Shown piece by piece: positions 22,088 through 31,748 of a stretch of 35,300 nucleotides of DNA (the first letter of the stretch is position 1; every line of letters begins with the position of its first letter). The stretch covers positions 1 through 35,300 of the forward strand of contig DIYR01000214.1 in NCBI GenBank assembly GCA_002429085.1, in the 5' to 3' direction. Source of the stretch: Flavobacteriales bacterium UBA6049. Lineage in GTDB: Bacteria; Bacteroidota; Bacteroidia; Flavobacteriales_G; Salibacteraceae. The translations under genes were made by a program, and so were the position numbers. The notes beneath the pieces were generated by a model. The model saw only the letters and a program-made list of their open reading frames with translations, was not told where the DNA came from and searched no databases.

Positions 22088-23587
22088 TTAAAAGAATCCT
22101 AGTTTCTTCTTATCGTAAGAAATCAACATGTTTTTAGTTTGACGGTAATGCGCCAACATCATCACATGAGTTTCACGTCCAAATCCTGATTTTTTGTATC
22201 CACCAAACGGTGCATGCGCAGGATATGCATGGTAGCAGTTTACCCAAACACGTCCAGCCTTAATAGCTCTTGGTATTTGATAGAGTTGGTGTGCGTCTCT
22301 TGTCCAAACACCAGCACCTAAACCATACAGGGTATCGTTTGCAATTTCTAATGCTTCTGCTTCGTCTTTAAACTTGGTAACACATACTACAGGCCCAAAA
22401 ATTTCTTCTTGGAACACACGCATTTTGTTGTGTCCTTCTAAGATTGTTGGCTGAATGTAGTAGCCATTTGCCAAATCGCCTTCGGTATTAGCAGCGCCTC
22501 CACATAGAACGTTTGCACCTTCTTCTTTTCCAATGTTAATGTACGATTGAATCTTTTCGTACTGATCGTTTGATGCTTGTGCACCTACCATACAGCCTGT
22601 ATCATAAGGACTGGTTTGAACGATGGCTTTTGTTCTTTCAATCACACGCTCCATAAATCGGTCGTAAATGTCTTCTTGTACTAAAATTCTAGAAGGACAA
22701 GTACAAACCTCACCTTGGTTAAACGCAAACAATACAGCGCCTTCAATAGCCTTGTCTAAGAAATCATCGTCTTCATCCATTACGCTGTTGAAGAAGATAT
22801 TTGGCGACTTACCACCCAATTCCATTGTTACTGGATTCAGATTTTTAGAAGCGTATTGCATAATGAGCTGACCAGTAGTTGTTTCGCCCGTAAAGGCCAC
22901 TTTATCTACTCTAGAACTAGAAGCCAATGGCTTGCCAGCTTCTGGTCCAAAGCCATGAACTACGTTTACTACTCCCGGAGGGAATACTTCTGCAATTTTT
23001 TCCATGAGTAATGTAGCAGAAGAGGGAGTTTGTTCAGCTGGTTTCAATACTACACAGTTACCTGTTGCCAATGCAGGAGGTAATTTCCAAGAGAGCATCA
23101 ATAATGGGAAATTCCAAGGAATGATTTGCCCTACTACACCAAGAGGCTCTTTGATGTTCATAGAAAGCGTATTTGCATCTAACTCTGTTGCAGAACCCTC
23201 TTCTGCACGAATACACGATGCAAAATAGCGCCAATGATCAATAGACAATGGCACATCGGCATTTAGTGTTTCTCGAATTGGTTTACCATTATCGCACGTT
23301 TCAACCAGCGCAAACTCTTCTAAGTTGGCTTCTATAATATCTGCTACTTTATTTAGCAGCGCAGCACGTTCTGCAGCCGAGGTATTTCCCCATGCTTCTT
23401 TTGCTGCATTGGCAGCGTCTAGGGCTAACTCTACATCTTCTTTTTGAGATCTTGGGTATTTCGCAATTAAGCTACCATCTACAGGAGAAGTATTATCGAA
23501 ATATTCACCTCCAATAGGAGCCACAAATTTTCCGTTAATGAAGTTGTTGTACGATGATTTGAATTCTGGTTTCGAATAACTCATCAA
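22088..23587 (-). CDS. Aldehyde dehydrogenase (acetaldehyde-type)
   Basis: A 499-residue NAD(P)-dependent aldehyde dehydrogenase. Motifs are IIPWNFPLLMLSWKLPPAL (155-173), FTGETTTG (232-239), catalytic base Glu256 in MELGGKSPN, and nucleophile Cys295 in FNQGEVCTCPSR; a second Cys297 lies two residues on. The PHQQ-like C-terminal region HAPFGGYKKSGFGRE is intact. Pairing with DUF779 and a divergent AraC regulator matches the AcoD/ExaC-type acetaldehyde dehydrogenases, which oxidise acetaldehyde to acetate during ethanol or acetoin breakdown. The start is taken at MMSYSKPEF; the second Met is equally likely. Confidence 0.93.
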   Translation of the reverse strand: MMSYSKPEFKSSYNNFINGKFVAPIGGEYFDNTSPVDGSLIAKYPRSQKEDVELALDAANAAKEAWGNTSAAERAALLNKVADIIEANLEEFALVETCDNGKPIRETLNADVPLSIDHWRYFASCIRAEEGSATELDANTLSMNIKEPLGVVGQIIPWNFPLLMLSWKLPPALATGNCVVLKPAEQTPSSATLLMEKIAEVFPPGVVNVVHGFGPEAGKPLASSSRVDKVAFTGETTTGQLIMQYASKNLNPVTMELGGKSPNIFFNSVMDEDDDFLDKAIEGAVLFAFNQGEVCTCPSRILVQEDIYDRFMERVIERTKAIVQTSPYDTGCMVGAQASNDQYEKIQSYINIGKEEGANVLCGGAANTEGDLANGYYIQPTILEGHNKMRVFQEEIFGPVVCVTKFKDEAEALEIANDTLYGLGAGVWTRDAHQLYQIPRAIKAGRVWVNCYHAYPAHAPFGGYKKSGFGRETHVMMLAHYRQTKNMLISYDKKKLGFF

Positions 23588-23809
23588 ATTAAAATTATAG
23601 GTTAAACAATAAAAATCAGTTTGTTGTGATCTTTCAAATGGTTGTTATATTTTGAGGAACTAATTACTCAAATGGTGTTTAGAACATACCAGACCAAAAC
23701 AGATTTGATAAAATTATCTGTAGAACCTCTACTTCAGTTGAACATATATATGAATGAATAACACATATCCATTATTCCCAAGAAATAAGATGTGTAGTAA
23801 TATAAAAGT

Positions 23810-24739
23810 ATGGCCGGACTGCTAGATAATCATAGAAGAAATAGAAGGTTAACTACTTTGGTAGAAAACAGAACAACGTACAGTGCCAACTTTGCTGAGT
23901 TGAATATTTATGAAACCTACCAAGAGGCCGATCAAGTAGCCTTGTGTTTTGACTTTCCTGTGATTGCTAGCATGCTTACTGGTAAAAAGGTAATGCATAT
24001 TGATGGTTTTAATCCTTTTGAATTTGTTCCAGGAGAATCTGTGGTAATGCCTAGCAACAAAGAAATGGTGATTGATTTTCCGATTGCTACTGAAAACGAT
24101 CCAACGCAATGTTTGGCATTAGGTATTGATACCAATAAAATTGGCGAAGTAGTTAATCAGTTCAATAGCTTCACTGCCATAGAACGAGAAAACAACGATT
24201 GGACAATTGATGCAGATGTATCGCACTTGATTCATAATACAGATGTAGATGTGCTGGTAGGTAGATTGGTGAAAACGTTTACCAATAGCATGGGGTCTAA
24301 GGATATGTTGTTAGACTTAATGGTACAAGAGTTAATTGTTCGTTTACTTCAAACCAAAGCGAAGTCTATTTTATTAAATGATGTAGATGGATTATTTAAT
24401 GATACTAGAATAGGAACGGCTATTCAATACATCAAACAAAACCTCACCAATAAAGATTTAACGGTAGAACTATTAGCCAAGAAAGTATGCATGAGCACGT
24501 CTCACTTTCACAAGAAGTTTAAGAATACACTTGGAGTTTCTCCTATAGACTATATCAACTCCGAAAAAATTAAGTTCTCAAAGAAGCTAATTAAAGAGTC
24601 GAAAGACATGCGTATGTCAGAAATAGCTTTTCATTCAGGATTTAACAATGTCAGTTATTTTAACAGACAGTTTAAGAAGCATGAAATGATGACTCCACAA
24701 CAGTTCAAGCTTTCGATAACCCACAGATTAATCAACTAG
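23810..24739 (+). CDS. AraC-family regulator of aldehyde dehydrogenase
   Basis: A 309-residue regulator. Residues about 25-185 form an AraC_N-type sensor domain (YETYQEADQVALCFDFPVI, FEFVPGESVVMPSNKEM), and residues about 205-300 two HTH units (TVELLAKKVCMSTSHFHKKF and MSEIAFHSGFNNVSYFNRQF) followed by KKHEMMTPQQF. It is divergent from the aldehyde dehydrogenase with a 222-base gap, the classic layout for an activator of that gene. In that gap the direct repeat CCATTTGA (on the minus strand) occurs twice, 34 bases apart, a candidate binding site. The 3' end overlaps the next, convergent gene by four bases. Confidence 0.9.
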   Translation: MAGLLDNHRRNRRLTTLVENRTTYSANFAELNIYETYQEADQVALCFDFPVIASMLTGKKVMHIDGFNPFEFVPGESVVMPSNKEMVIDFPIATENDPTQCLALGIDTNKIGEVVNQFNSFTAIERENNDWTIDADVSHLIHNTDVDVLVGRLVKTFTNSMGSKDMLLDLMVQELIVRLLQTKAKSILLNDVDGLFNDTRIGTAIQYIKQNLTNKDLTVELLAKKVCMSTSHFHKKFKNTLGVSPIDYINSEKIKFSKKLIKESKDMRMSEIAFHSGFNNVSYFNRQFKKHEMMTPQQFKLSITHRLIN

Positions 24740-25188
24740 TCGATGAGTTTGAAGTGGTAGGTGAGTTCGGTACTGTCACCAACTACAGATGCATGTAAGT
24801 CTTCTCCTTTTAGCTGATAGTGGATGTTTTTTGGAAAGTCGTGTTGTGGATTTGAAACCGTAAAGCGCAACGAATCAAACTCTGTTAAGCTAAAACCTAC
24901 GGGCTGATCGTTTCCGGGAGTAGATACGGTAAACACCCAGTTTTCTTTTTGTTGTTGCAGTACCATGTGTTCTTGCCATATGGTGTCAGTTCCGCTAAGA
25001 ACATAACCATGCCCTATATACTGACTATCATTTTTCTTCCACGTTTCAAAGGTGCTAGATGAAGCGTTATTTTCTATACGTTCCCATTTACCAAGAAGCC
25101 AATCAAAATCGACTGATTTGGGATGTTTGGTAGAAACAGATGTGCATGAAACTAAAAGTATAAAGAGAAAAATCAGATGAACTTTCAT
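24736..25188 (-). CDS. DUF6265-like lipoprotein
   Basis: A 150-residue lipoprotein: hydrophobic signal with the lipobox LLVSC (Cys15), then a small lipocalin-like beta fold. The conserved words are FDWLLGKWER near the start, FETWKKNDSQYIGHGYVL in the middle and FTVSNPQHDFPKNIHYQ later, as in the DUF6265 family as I recall it. No catalytic residues can be named. It is convergent with the AraC gene and overlaps it by four bases. The next gene upstream starts 50 bases away in the same direction and is also secreted. Confidence 0.75.
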   Translation of the reverse strand: MKVHLIFLFILLVSCTSVSTKHPKSVDFDWLLGKWERIENNASSSTFETWKKNDSQYIGHGYVLSGTDTIWQEHMVLQQQKENWVFTVSTPGNDQPVGFSLTEFDSLRFTVSNPQHDFPKNIHYQLKGEDLHASVVGDSTELTYHFKLID

Positions 25189-25238
25189 GATTTTGGTAGA
25201 TCTTAAATCAAAGATACAAAAGCCGCATCTGTAAGGTA

Positions 25239-25850
25239 TTAGGCTAGTGTTTTCTCAATTAAGCGATAGCATTTTTGTAGATTCATTTGTTGTTCGGTGA
25301 TTTTGTGAGCTCCGTAGTAAAAGTGTTTTTCATAGTAACGTTCGGCACGTTTCGGATGTTTAGTAACGAGTCTATCGTATTTCTTTAGTTTCTTACGTAA
25401 AGGATTTTTGGTGATATAACCAGTTACCGTATTATTTTGTATGGGAAGAATGCCCTCCACGCAAAGACTAATCGCAATAATTTTACTTCCTGCATTTGGT
25501 GGAAGGTATTGAAATTCTGTTGCGTCAGAAAACAAAGCACTGATGATGAATTCTTTGCCTACTTCGTTTGGAAACAACATATCTGTACAATTGGCACCAT
25601 CACCGTTTAATAACCAAATTGTATCTGCTTGTTTTGAGCCGTTGAATCCTTTTATTACACTTAGTTCGGAGTAAACAAGTTTGCGTTCATACTTTCCATC
25701 TTGATAGGTAATGGTATCAACACCTACAATAGCTACATGTGCTACAAATTCTTGCAGCGATTTTTTAAAGGTTGCTGGGCCAGTGATGCATTGACATCCG
25801 AAAGACAAGCTTGTACTTAAAATCAATGCTAGGAACGCAATGTATTTCAT
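25239..25850 (-). CDS. Secreted NTR/TIMP-like domain protein
   Basis: A 203-residue protein with a signal peptide (MKYIAFLALILSTSLSFG). The mature chain begins CQCITGPATF (Cys19 and Cys21), the C-x-C start seen in TIMP/netrin-like OB-fold proteins, followed by AHVAIVGVDTITY, VYSELSVIKGFNG and WLLNGDGANC, which fits a beta-barrel. A C-terminal extension (about 150-203) is basic and helical. The TIMP-like call is by pattern only. In Bacteroidota such proteins are common as secreted domains of unknown function. Confidence 0.6.
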   Translation of the reverse strand: MKYIAFLALILSTSLSFGCQCITGPATFKKSLQEFVAHVAIVGVDTITYQDGKYERKLVYSELSVIKGFNGSKQADTIWLLNGDGANCTDMLFPNEVGKEFIISALFSDATEFQYLPPNAGSKIIAISLCVEGILPIQNNTVTGYITKNPLRKKLKKYDRLVTKHPKRAERYYEKHFYYGAHKITEQQMNLQKCYRLIEKTLA

Positions 25851-25937
25851 GTTAGCGTTGAGGTTTTAATTGAGAACTGAAAGTAGCAAAAAGAATACCA
25901 CTATAGTACGAATGGGTTGTTATGAGCTTTAACAGAA

Positions 25938-27017
25938 TTAGAAGTTTACACCTATTTCAAATTCAAAGCCAATGTCTTTCTTGAACACTTTAGAAGATTG
26001 AACCTGTTCGAAAACACTGGCTCCGAATACTAAGCCAAAATCTTTCCATGGGATGATTTTAATTCCTTGGCTAGCGCCAATTCCAATTAGAAAATTCTCA
26101 GATTGTTTGTTGTTCAAATCTCTTAGTATCTCAACCCCAATAGGAACCGATACACCAAGGTCAACGTAAACACCAGGAGTTAGTTTAATGTATCCATTAG
26201 CACCAGCACCAAATACATATGTATCTATAGAAGAGTAGCCTTCCTTTTTTACCAAACCAGATTTTGTTTTCGATTGACCATACGAAAACTCAAATGGGAT
26301 GATAAAATCTTTATCACTATCAGCAAATCCAGTATAGCTTATCTCCCAACCTTCATAGTATTGAGAATAAGATTTTTTAAAGGTTAACAGGTTAAACCAC
26401 TTAGTCAAAATAGGTTTTTGTTCTAGTAATGTGATTTTATGATTGACTATAGGAGCATCTCTCTCTATGGTATTCAATTCGTGTAAGGTGTTTTGAATAC
26501 TGGGTTCCTTCATGAGTGATACAACACAATATTCAAGTGCAGCGCGAATTCGTTGTTCATGCGTTTGGTGTAAGGTTGAGGTATTTGAAAATGAAAACAA
26601 CTGATCTTCATAATGGCCTATTTCAAGTAATTGAATTTCTTGAGCATTGTGTTTTACAAAGAATATAAGCCTGATATAAACCCTTGCTGTTAACTCTTCT
26701 ACACCCGTTTGAGCTAGCTGAACTTCTAGGTGTTTTACGTTAATAAATACTGGAGTACTTGTATCAGATTTAGGAAGTGATACATCCATAAACTCTTGAA
26801 TTGCTTGTTCTACTCCGCCTGATAAGTAGAGCTGCGATTTTTCTCCAGCAATGCGTTCAACTTCCCCTAACTCTTTCGTTTCTCGGTTATCGTAAACGTG
26901 CTCAATATGAATGTTCAAGTTTGTTGGAAATGCAACAGTGTTTAGCTGCAGACTGTCTTGAGCAAACACGGTGTTCAGGCTCACAAAGAATATCAATAAA
27001 TACGCAAACGTCTTCAT
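25938..27017 (-). CDS. Secreted protein with C-terminal barrel-like region
   Basis: A 359-residue protein with signal peptide (MKTFAYLLIFFVSLNTVFAQ). The N-terminal half (about 30-190) resembles a periplasmic soluble domain with strand-turn pattern (VFINVKHLEVQLAQ, ARVYIRLIFFVKH). The C-terminal half (about 215-359) contains strands and glycines of an outer-membrane barrel (SSIDTYVFGAGANGYIKL, GVYVDLGVSVPIGVEI), ending in FEFEIGVNF. I recognise no family. It lies three bases downstream of the 126-residue gene, on the same strand, so these are probably co-expressed. Confidence 0.65.
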   Translation of the reverse strand: MKTFAYLLIFFVSLNTVFAQDSLQLNTVAFPTNLNIHIEHVYDNRETKELGEVERIAGEKSQLYLSGGVEQAIQEFMDVSLPKSDTSTPVFINVKHLEVQLAQTGVEELTARVYIRLIFFVKHNAQEIQLLEIGHYEDQLFSFSNTSTLHQTHEQRIRAALEYCVVSLMKEPSIQNTLHELNTIERDAPIVNHKITLLEQKPILTKWFNLLTFKKSYSQYYEGWEISYTGFADSDKDFIIPFEFSYGQSKTKSGLVKKEGYSSIDTYVFGAGANGYIKLTPGVYVDLGVSVPIGVEILRDLNNKQSENFLIGIGASQGIKIIPWKDFGLVFGASVFEQVQSSKVFKKDIGFEFEIGVNF

Positions 27018-27020
27018 TTG

Positions 27021-27401
27021 TTATCGATTGAAAGTTGCTTTGTAGTATGCTCGAAGACCTTTTACTTCCTCAAAATCGAATTGAAGAACAAGCATTTCAG
27101 AAGAGATTGAAACAATGTAAGCCTTCAATTTTTCGCCAGTTTCGCTGGTCATCTCAATATATTCACCATTTACATTGATCAAGTAACTTCCTTGCTCTTG
27201 TTTAGACTCAGATAAAGAAGTGAATGACATGTTTTCATGAAAATGAATGAAATCACTTTTCTCTTTTTTACTTGGAGGAAAGTATTCTCCATCAATTTGA
27301 TACTCTTCTAGTTTCCACTTATTCAGTAATAAATGCTGAATGTCATAAGAGTGAGGGGTAATGGTTAATAATAACAGACGAGTGAAGACAAGTAACTTCA
27401 T
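27021..27401 (-). CDS. Small lipocalin-like secreted protein
   Basis: A 126-residue protein with a short hydrophobic N-terminus (MKLLVFTRLLLLTITPHS). The rest has the strand pattern of a lipocalin-like domain: LLNKWKLEEYQIDGEYF, then FIHFHENMSFTSLSE, GSYLINVNGEYIEMTS and ISSEMLVLQFDFE, the last matching the SDEELVL-type strand seen in Bacteroidota lipocalin-like proteins. It has no lipobox. Its gene ends three bases before the 359-residue protein begins, forming a pair. Confidence 0.6.
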   Translation of the reverse strand: MKLLVFTRLLLLTITPHSYDIQHLLLNKWKLEEYQIDGEYFPPSKKEKSDFIHFHENMSFTSLSESKQEQGSYLINVNGEYIEMTSETGEKLKAYIVSISSEMLVLQFDFEEVKGLRAYYKATFNR

Positions 27402-27448
27402 GTTTTTAGTATGATAAATTGATAATGTTGACGGGAATGAAACAGTGC

Positions 27449-28525
27449 TTACCCAGCAATAAATCGCATAAGGGTAGCCATAGGCCCTTTCTTAAATCTC
27501 TTAGTCCATTGCATAGAGAATATCACTGAACAAATACAGAAACCAATGGCATATAAGAGGGTGATTAAGGGGCTGAGATTGTTTTCTCCAAATAGCAGAT
27601 AAGCACTTAGAATTCCCACTAATACATGTAGGATGTAATGCGTAAATGCTAGTTGTCCGGTACTCACCAAAAAGCGGAATGAGTCTTGCATTTTTTCAGT
27701 AATTGATATGCAGAATATGGCTACCATAAAAGACCAACTGATGCCAGATACCATAAATAATGGCATAGGAGGTAAGGGAGCTGTTCCGAAGATTGTTGTG
27801 GCGTCTTCTATGGTGAAATGTAAATAGCCTGTGGAGATGTGAATTAGTAATTGAGAACCAACTTGGGTAAAGCAGAATGTTAGTGCAGAGATTAAAAATA
27901 TGATTCGTCTTGTCTGTTTATTGGTCATGTTTTGTCTACCTAACCAAATACCCGCTAACAAAAACGCAAGCCAAGGAATTACGGGGTGAAAGCCATTGAA
28001 GAATAGGTTACGAATAAAACCACTTATAGTCCAAAAACCTGAGTATTCATTTGTATTCCAGTTCCAGCCAGTTTCGTAGTCAATAAAACTAATTAGTATG
28101 GGGTATAGTATAATTAAGAAAAGAATTGAGACCCACAGTTTGCGTGAACTAGAAGTAATCATAAAGGCACCTACGGATATGTAAATCCCATAATAATGTA
28201 GAATATCTGCGGGCCATAGAGGAGTATAAAGTAATCCGAAGACAAAGAGAAAAAGAGCTCTTTTTAAAAGCAGTTGTTGTTTTTCTTTCAGTTTGAGTTT
28301 ATTCGAAGTGATGAAGCTTTTTTTAGTCATGAGAGAAATCCCAACTCCTGCTAATACAATGAATAAAGTTGCTCCTTTGCCTTGTAGTAACTCTAATATA
28401 TATTGAAGAATTCCTTCACCTTGTACTGTTGCTAGTACTAGGTGAAAGTTTACAATAATCATAATGAATGTTGCGAGTGCTCTAGCAACATCATAGCCAA
28501 GAATTCTCTGTTGAACATTTACCAT
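27449..28525 (-). CDS. Membrane protein, DUF418/heparan-acetyltransferase-like
   Basis: A 358-residue integral membrane protein with about ten helices. It starts with QRILGYDVARALATFIMIIVNF, the usual 'D-x-x-R' opening of DUF418/DUF1624 and related acyltransferase families, followed by GKGATLFIVLAGVGIS. The charged words FNGFHPVIPWLAFLLAGIWLGR and FTHYILHVLVG fit the later helices of that superfamily. These proteins are thought to move acyl groups across a membrane, but activity here is not proven. It ends 47 bases upstream of the lipocalin-like gene. Confidence 0.78.
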   Translation of the reverse strand: MVNVQQRILGYDVARALATFIMIIVNFHLVLATVQGEGILQYILELLQGKGATLFIVLAGVGISLMTKKSFITSNKLKLKEKQQLLLKRALFLFVFGLLYTPLWPADILHYYGIYISVGAFMITSSSRKLWVSILFLIILYPILISFIDYETGWNWNTNEYSGFWTISGFIRNLFFNGFHPVIPWLAFLLAGIWLGRQNMTNKQTRRIIFLISALTFCFTQVGSQLLIHISTGYLHFTIEDATTIFGTAPLPPMPLFMVSGISWSFMVAIFCISITEKMQDSFRFLVSTGQLAFTHYILHVLVGILSAYLLFGENNLSPLITLLYAIGFCICSVIFSMQWTKRFKKGPMATLMRFIAG

Positions 28526-28604
28526 CCTTATGGGTTTTTACCGCTTACTGTGGCAAATGTTAATTGGCAGGGCATAATAAGGTTTCACCCCTATAAAAGA
28601 GAAC

Positions 28605-28642
28605 AAAAAAAGTGTCTCCAATCATCGGGGAGATACTTTTTG
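28605..28642 (-). terminator. Terminator after membrane AraC regulator
   Basis: AAGTGTCTCC (28611-28620) pairs with GGAGATACTT (28630-28639, with one mismatch-type G-T), and the minus-strand copy ends in seven T. It lies about 20 bases past the stop of the regulator at 28662. Confidence 0.7.
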
Positions 28643-28661
28643 ATAGATGTAAGATGTTGAA

Positions 28662-29777
28662 TTAGTGTGGTTTGTTTGATCTTTTGAATTCACTAGGTGT
28701 CATGTCGGTATTTTTCCGAAATGCTTTGTAAAATGCCGCTTTGCTATTGAATCCAACGGCTAAATAAATGGCAAAAATGGTATCAGGATTAGGCTCTAAG
28801 AGTTTGATTTTAGCAGCTTCAATTCTGTATTGATTCACGTAATCTGAAAAGCTAATGTGTGCATTTTCGTTAATGGCTTGTGAGGTGTGATGCACAGAAC
28901 TATTTAGTTTTTCTGCTAGCGTATTGAGTTTAATATCAAAATCTAGATACAGTTGTTCTTCCTGCATGAGAGCTTCAATTTGTTGAAACAACTCAGAAGA
29001 GTTACTGAGCGAAGAATGGGCATATTTTTTCTTGGTTTCTTCTGGTAAGTCTTTGTAAGATCCAGAAAAAGCAAAAACTGGAAAGTGCATGAGGGTATAT
29101 GTGAGAACAAAAAAGAACACTGTAAGCAATAGGGTTTCTATATACACATAAGTTTCAAACGTATTTGCTTTCTCGGTATTGATAACAGTATTAAAAGCAC
29201 TAGCTAGTTGTAACGTAATAAACAGTAGAATTAGGTTTTTAACCCACTTTAAATGTACTTGTTGTGTATTACTTAGGGTAAGAACAAGAGGTGCATTCTT
29301 TAGTGTAGTATAACTAATGCTTAAAGCTAATACGTTCAGTAACGTGGCAACTACATATTCGACCTCTATCCAAAACCAAGCTCCAAAAATTTGTTGAGAC
29401 GCTACAATATCATCAACAGTGTCGAACTGAAGAATTGGAACAAAAAGAATCCATCGAAAGAGCGTATAGACCAGAAAGATCAGGCTCCATTTTTTAAAGT
29501 TGATGGCTGTTTTGGTATAGAGCACTATGAGATAGTAGAACAAAGGACCAATTAAGTGGTATACTAAGTAAGAACCTCCAGAAAACAGGCTATTCGCATC
29601 TAACTTAAGTGCTAGGTAATAATCGAATGAGGTGTAGGCGTATAAAAAGATCAGAGTACTAAGAACTAACCTTACGCGCTTATCACTTCCTAAACCAGAT
29701 TGTCTGGTTAAAATGAAAATGCCTAAGAAAAGACCAAGTATTGAACTGAGCAATGGAGAAACTTCTAGGAGGTCCAT
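28662..29777 (-). CDS. Membrane-anchored AraC-family regulator
   Basis: A 371-residue protein. Seven to eight membrane helices occupy about 1-235 (SSILGLFLGIFILTRQ, LIPLFYYLIVLY-like segments, FFFVLTYTLMHFPVFAF). A cytoplasmic linker and two HTH units follow (about 270-370), ending in FYKAFRKNTDMTPSEFKRS, the AraC signature. The arrangement is common in Flavobacteriia as a one-component membrane sensor that regulates from the membrane. The signal and targets are unknown; the DUF418-like gene downstream is a possible target. Confidence 0.88.
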   Translation of the reverse strand: MDLLEVSPLLSSILGLFLGIFILTRQSGLGSDKRVRLVLSTLIFLYAYTSFDYYLALKLDANSLFSGGSYLVYHLIGPLFYYLIVLYTKTAINFKKWSLIFLVYTLFRWILFVPILQFDTVDDIVASQQIFGAWFWIEVEYVVATLLNVLALSISYTTLKNAPLVLTLSNTQQVHLKWVKNLILLFITLQLASAFNTVINTEKANTFETYVYIETLLLTVFFFVLTYTLMHFPVFAFSGSYKDLPEETKKKYAHSSLSNSSELFQQIEALMQEEQLYLDFDIKLNTLAEKLNSSVHHTSQAINENAHISFSDYVNQYRIEAAKIKLLEPNPDTIFAIYLAVGFNSKAAFYKAFRKNTDMTPSEFKRSNKPH

Positions 29778-29857
29778 AAGACAAATGTAGTAACGAGGAG
29801 AAAGTTACTGGTGCACAGAAATAAATCTTTTAGACAAGACTTTTTTGAAAGCTAAAT

Positions 29858-30142
29858 TTAGAGGCTAGCAGTATTGACAAAAGAAATAAACTGATTGTTT
29901 TTCTCTTCATTACAACTACTCAATTCCACATAAACCTTATTTTCTTCTGGGAATGAATGAACGGCTAAATGACTTTCACTCAGCAGCCAAATTGCTGTGT
30001 ATCCTTGCGGATTGAATTGATGTTCTACAAATTGTAGAATTGTGAAACCAGCACTGACCAACAACTTTTCGAAATGCGGTTTTATGTCTGAATCTTGAAG
30101 ACCAGAAACCCAAGTGTTATAGTTGTAAATAGCTGCTTTCAT
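29858..30142 (-). CDS. speD: S-adenosylmethionine decarboxylase-like (SpeD)
   Basis: A 94-residue small AdoMetDC-family protein. The motif LLSESHLAVHSFPE (53-66) holds the autocleavage site Glu56-Ser57, which would yield the pyruvoyl group, with His62, Glu66 and Cys77 (YVELSSC) as catalytic partners. Bacterial SpeD proteins have about 115-130 residues, so this is a compact version. It gives decarboxylated AdoMet as aminopropyl donor for the SpeE-like neighbour, whose stop lies 25 bases upstream of its start. It is the last gene of the operon. Confidence 0.85.
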   Translation of the reverse strand: MKAAIYNYNTWVSGLQDSDIKPHFEKLLVSAGFTILQFVEHQFNPQGYTAIWLLSESHLAVHSFPEENKVYVELSSCNEEKNNQFISFVNTASL

Positions 30143-30167
30143 TGGTTTATTTTCAACGTAAATGATT

Positions 30168-31748
30168 CTAGTATAAATCCCATGTGCCGTTTAGGTAGTA
30201 CTCATATAGCACTGGATGGTGAATATAATTAGCTTTTATCTCTTCTTCATTCTGCTTGAAATATGGTTTTCCGAACGAAGTTAAATTTTGAATAGCAGAC
30301 TGATTCATCCACTGTAACGGGAGTGAATCATATGGGTACGAAGCCATTTTTTGAATGAGTTGTTGAGTAGCAATGGTAGTATCAGAATAACCAATAACCC
30401 ATCCCCATTCGCCCATGGTAATGATATTCTTATGCATGGGGATAGGGGTGAAGTTCGCTTCTTCCATGGTTTTCTGAATGCATTGAAAACTCTGTGGGGT
30501 GAAATAAGGACTACCTGCTTGTGTTACGATGGCTCCACCTAAGCGTAAGTGGCGTTTACACAGTGTGTAGAATTCTACACTATATAGTCTGCTCAGTTCA
30601 ACATTCCTTGGATCAGGCAAATCGATAATTATGAAATCGAAAAATGCCTTAGTAGTATCTAACCAATGAAACGCATCACCAGTGATGGCGTTTAGCTTGG
30701 AAGAATAGAAGCTAGAGTCATTGGTGTGAACAATTACATCATTTTCCTTGGCCAATTCCAGCATAACTGGATCAAGGTCTACCAATGTGATTTCTTGTAC
30801 TGTTGAGTGCTTTAATACTTCGCGTACTGCACAGCCATCGCCACCACCAAGAATGGCAACTTTACTCGGTTTTGGGTGCAATGCCAAAGCTGGATGAACG
30901 AGCGATTCATGATATAAAGGTTCATCAAATGTTGAGAACTGTAGATTTTTATTCAGGTATAACCAAAAATCGTCTTTCCACTGGGTTATGACAATTTTCT
31001 GATACTTGGTTTGTCGTTCAAAAACCACCTTATCCGTATAATTACGCTGCTCACTAAACTCAATTATCCGATCCGAAACAGCTGCTACTCCAATCATTCC
31101 ACTAAGAATGCAAATTCCCAAAATATTCCATTTTAAACGCTTGGCTTTATCGTCTTGGAAAACATTTAGGAGAGCAATTCCTATTAATAAATTGATGATG
31201 CCGAGTAGGATAGGGGTGTAGTGTAACCCAAGATGCGGTAACCCAAGGAATACGAAGAAAAGTCCACCTAATAGACTGCCGTAATAGTCTTTTTCTAAGA
31301 TATTAGATACGTTCACCGAAAGGATTTCGTATTGATCGTTCAATCGGATTGCTAGGGGTAATTCCATTCCAATTAAGCATCCCGTAGTAGCTGATAGTAG
31401 GTAAATAACAAACCCTGTGTACTCACTAAACGCAGATAGCGTATATGTGAAAATAGCTGAAAGAGCAACCAAAATAGATAAGGTAAACTCAATAGAAATT
31501 AGCCAATTAAAAACATGTTTGTCTATTGATCTTGTAATGCGCGCACCAACCCCCATAAAAAACAACATGAGTGATATTACCAAGGCCCATTGTGTAATGG
31601 AATCTCCTAAGAAATAACTCGCCAGTGTTGCCAGTACGTATTCTGAAACTATTCCAGAAAATCCAGTAGCGAACAGTGCCGCTTGTAAAAGAGTTGATTT
31701 GGATTTCACGTTTACACAAACATCAATACTAGGAATGCACCAGTGCAA
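30168..31748 (-). CDS. speE: Spermidine synthase-like aminopropyltransferase with membrane domain
   Basis: A 526-residue protein. Residues about 20-225 contain six or seven membrane helices, and the C-terminal half is a spermidine synthase fold: AILGGGDGCAVREVLKH (298-314), LVDLDPVML (322-330), ITGDAFHW and IIIDLPDP (catalytic Asp and neighbours). Such membrane-fused SpeE forms occur with SpeD and DUF350 genes. The listed ATG overlaps the DUF350 gene by 37 bases; a GTG at 31707-31709 (codon 14, VKSKSTLLQ) would abut its stop and may be the real start. It likely makes a polyamine or aminopropyl product at the membrane. Confidence 0.85.
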   Translation of the reverse strand: MHWCIPSIDVCVNVKSKSTLLQAALFATGFSGIVSEYVLATLASYFLGDSITQWALVISLMLFFMGVGARITRSIDKHVFNWLISIEFTLSILVALSAIFTYTLSAFSEYTGFVIYLLSATTGCLIGMELPLAIRLNDQYEILSVNVSNILEKDYYGSLLGGLFFVFLGLPHLGLHYTPILLGIINLLIGIALLNVFQDDKAKRLKWNILGICILSGMIGVAAVSDRIIEFSEQRNYTDKVVFERQTKYQKIVITQWKDDFWLYLNKNLQFSTFDEPLYHESLVHPALALHPKPSKVAILGGGDGCAVREVLKHSTVQEITLVDLDPVMLELAKENDVIVHTNDSSFYSSKLNAITGDAFHWLDTTKAFFDFIIIDLPDPRNVELSRLYSVEFYTLCKRHLRLGGAIVTQAGSPYFTPQSFQCIQKTMEEANFTPIPMHKNIITMGEWGWVIGYSDTTIATQQLIQKMASYPYDSLPLQWMNQSAIQNLTSFGKPYFKQNEEEIKANYIHHPVLYEYYLNGTWDLY

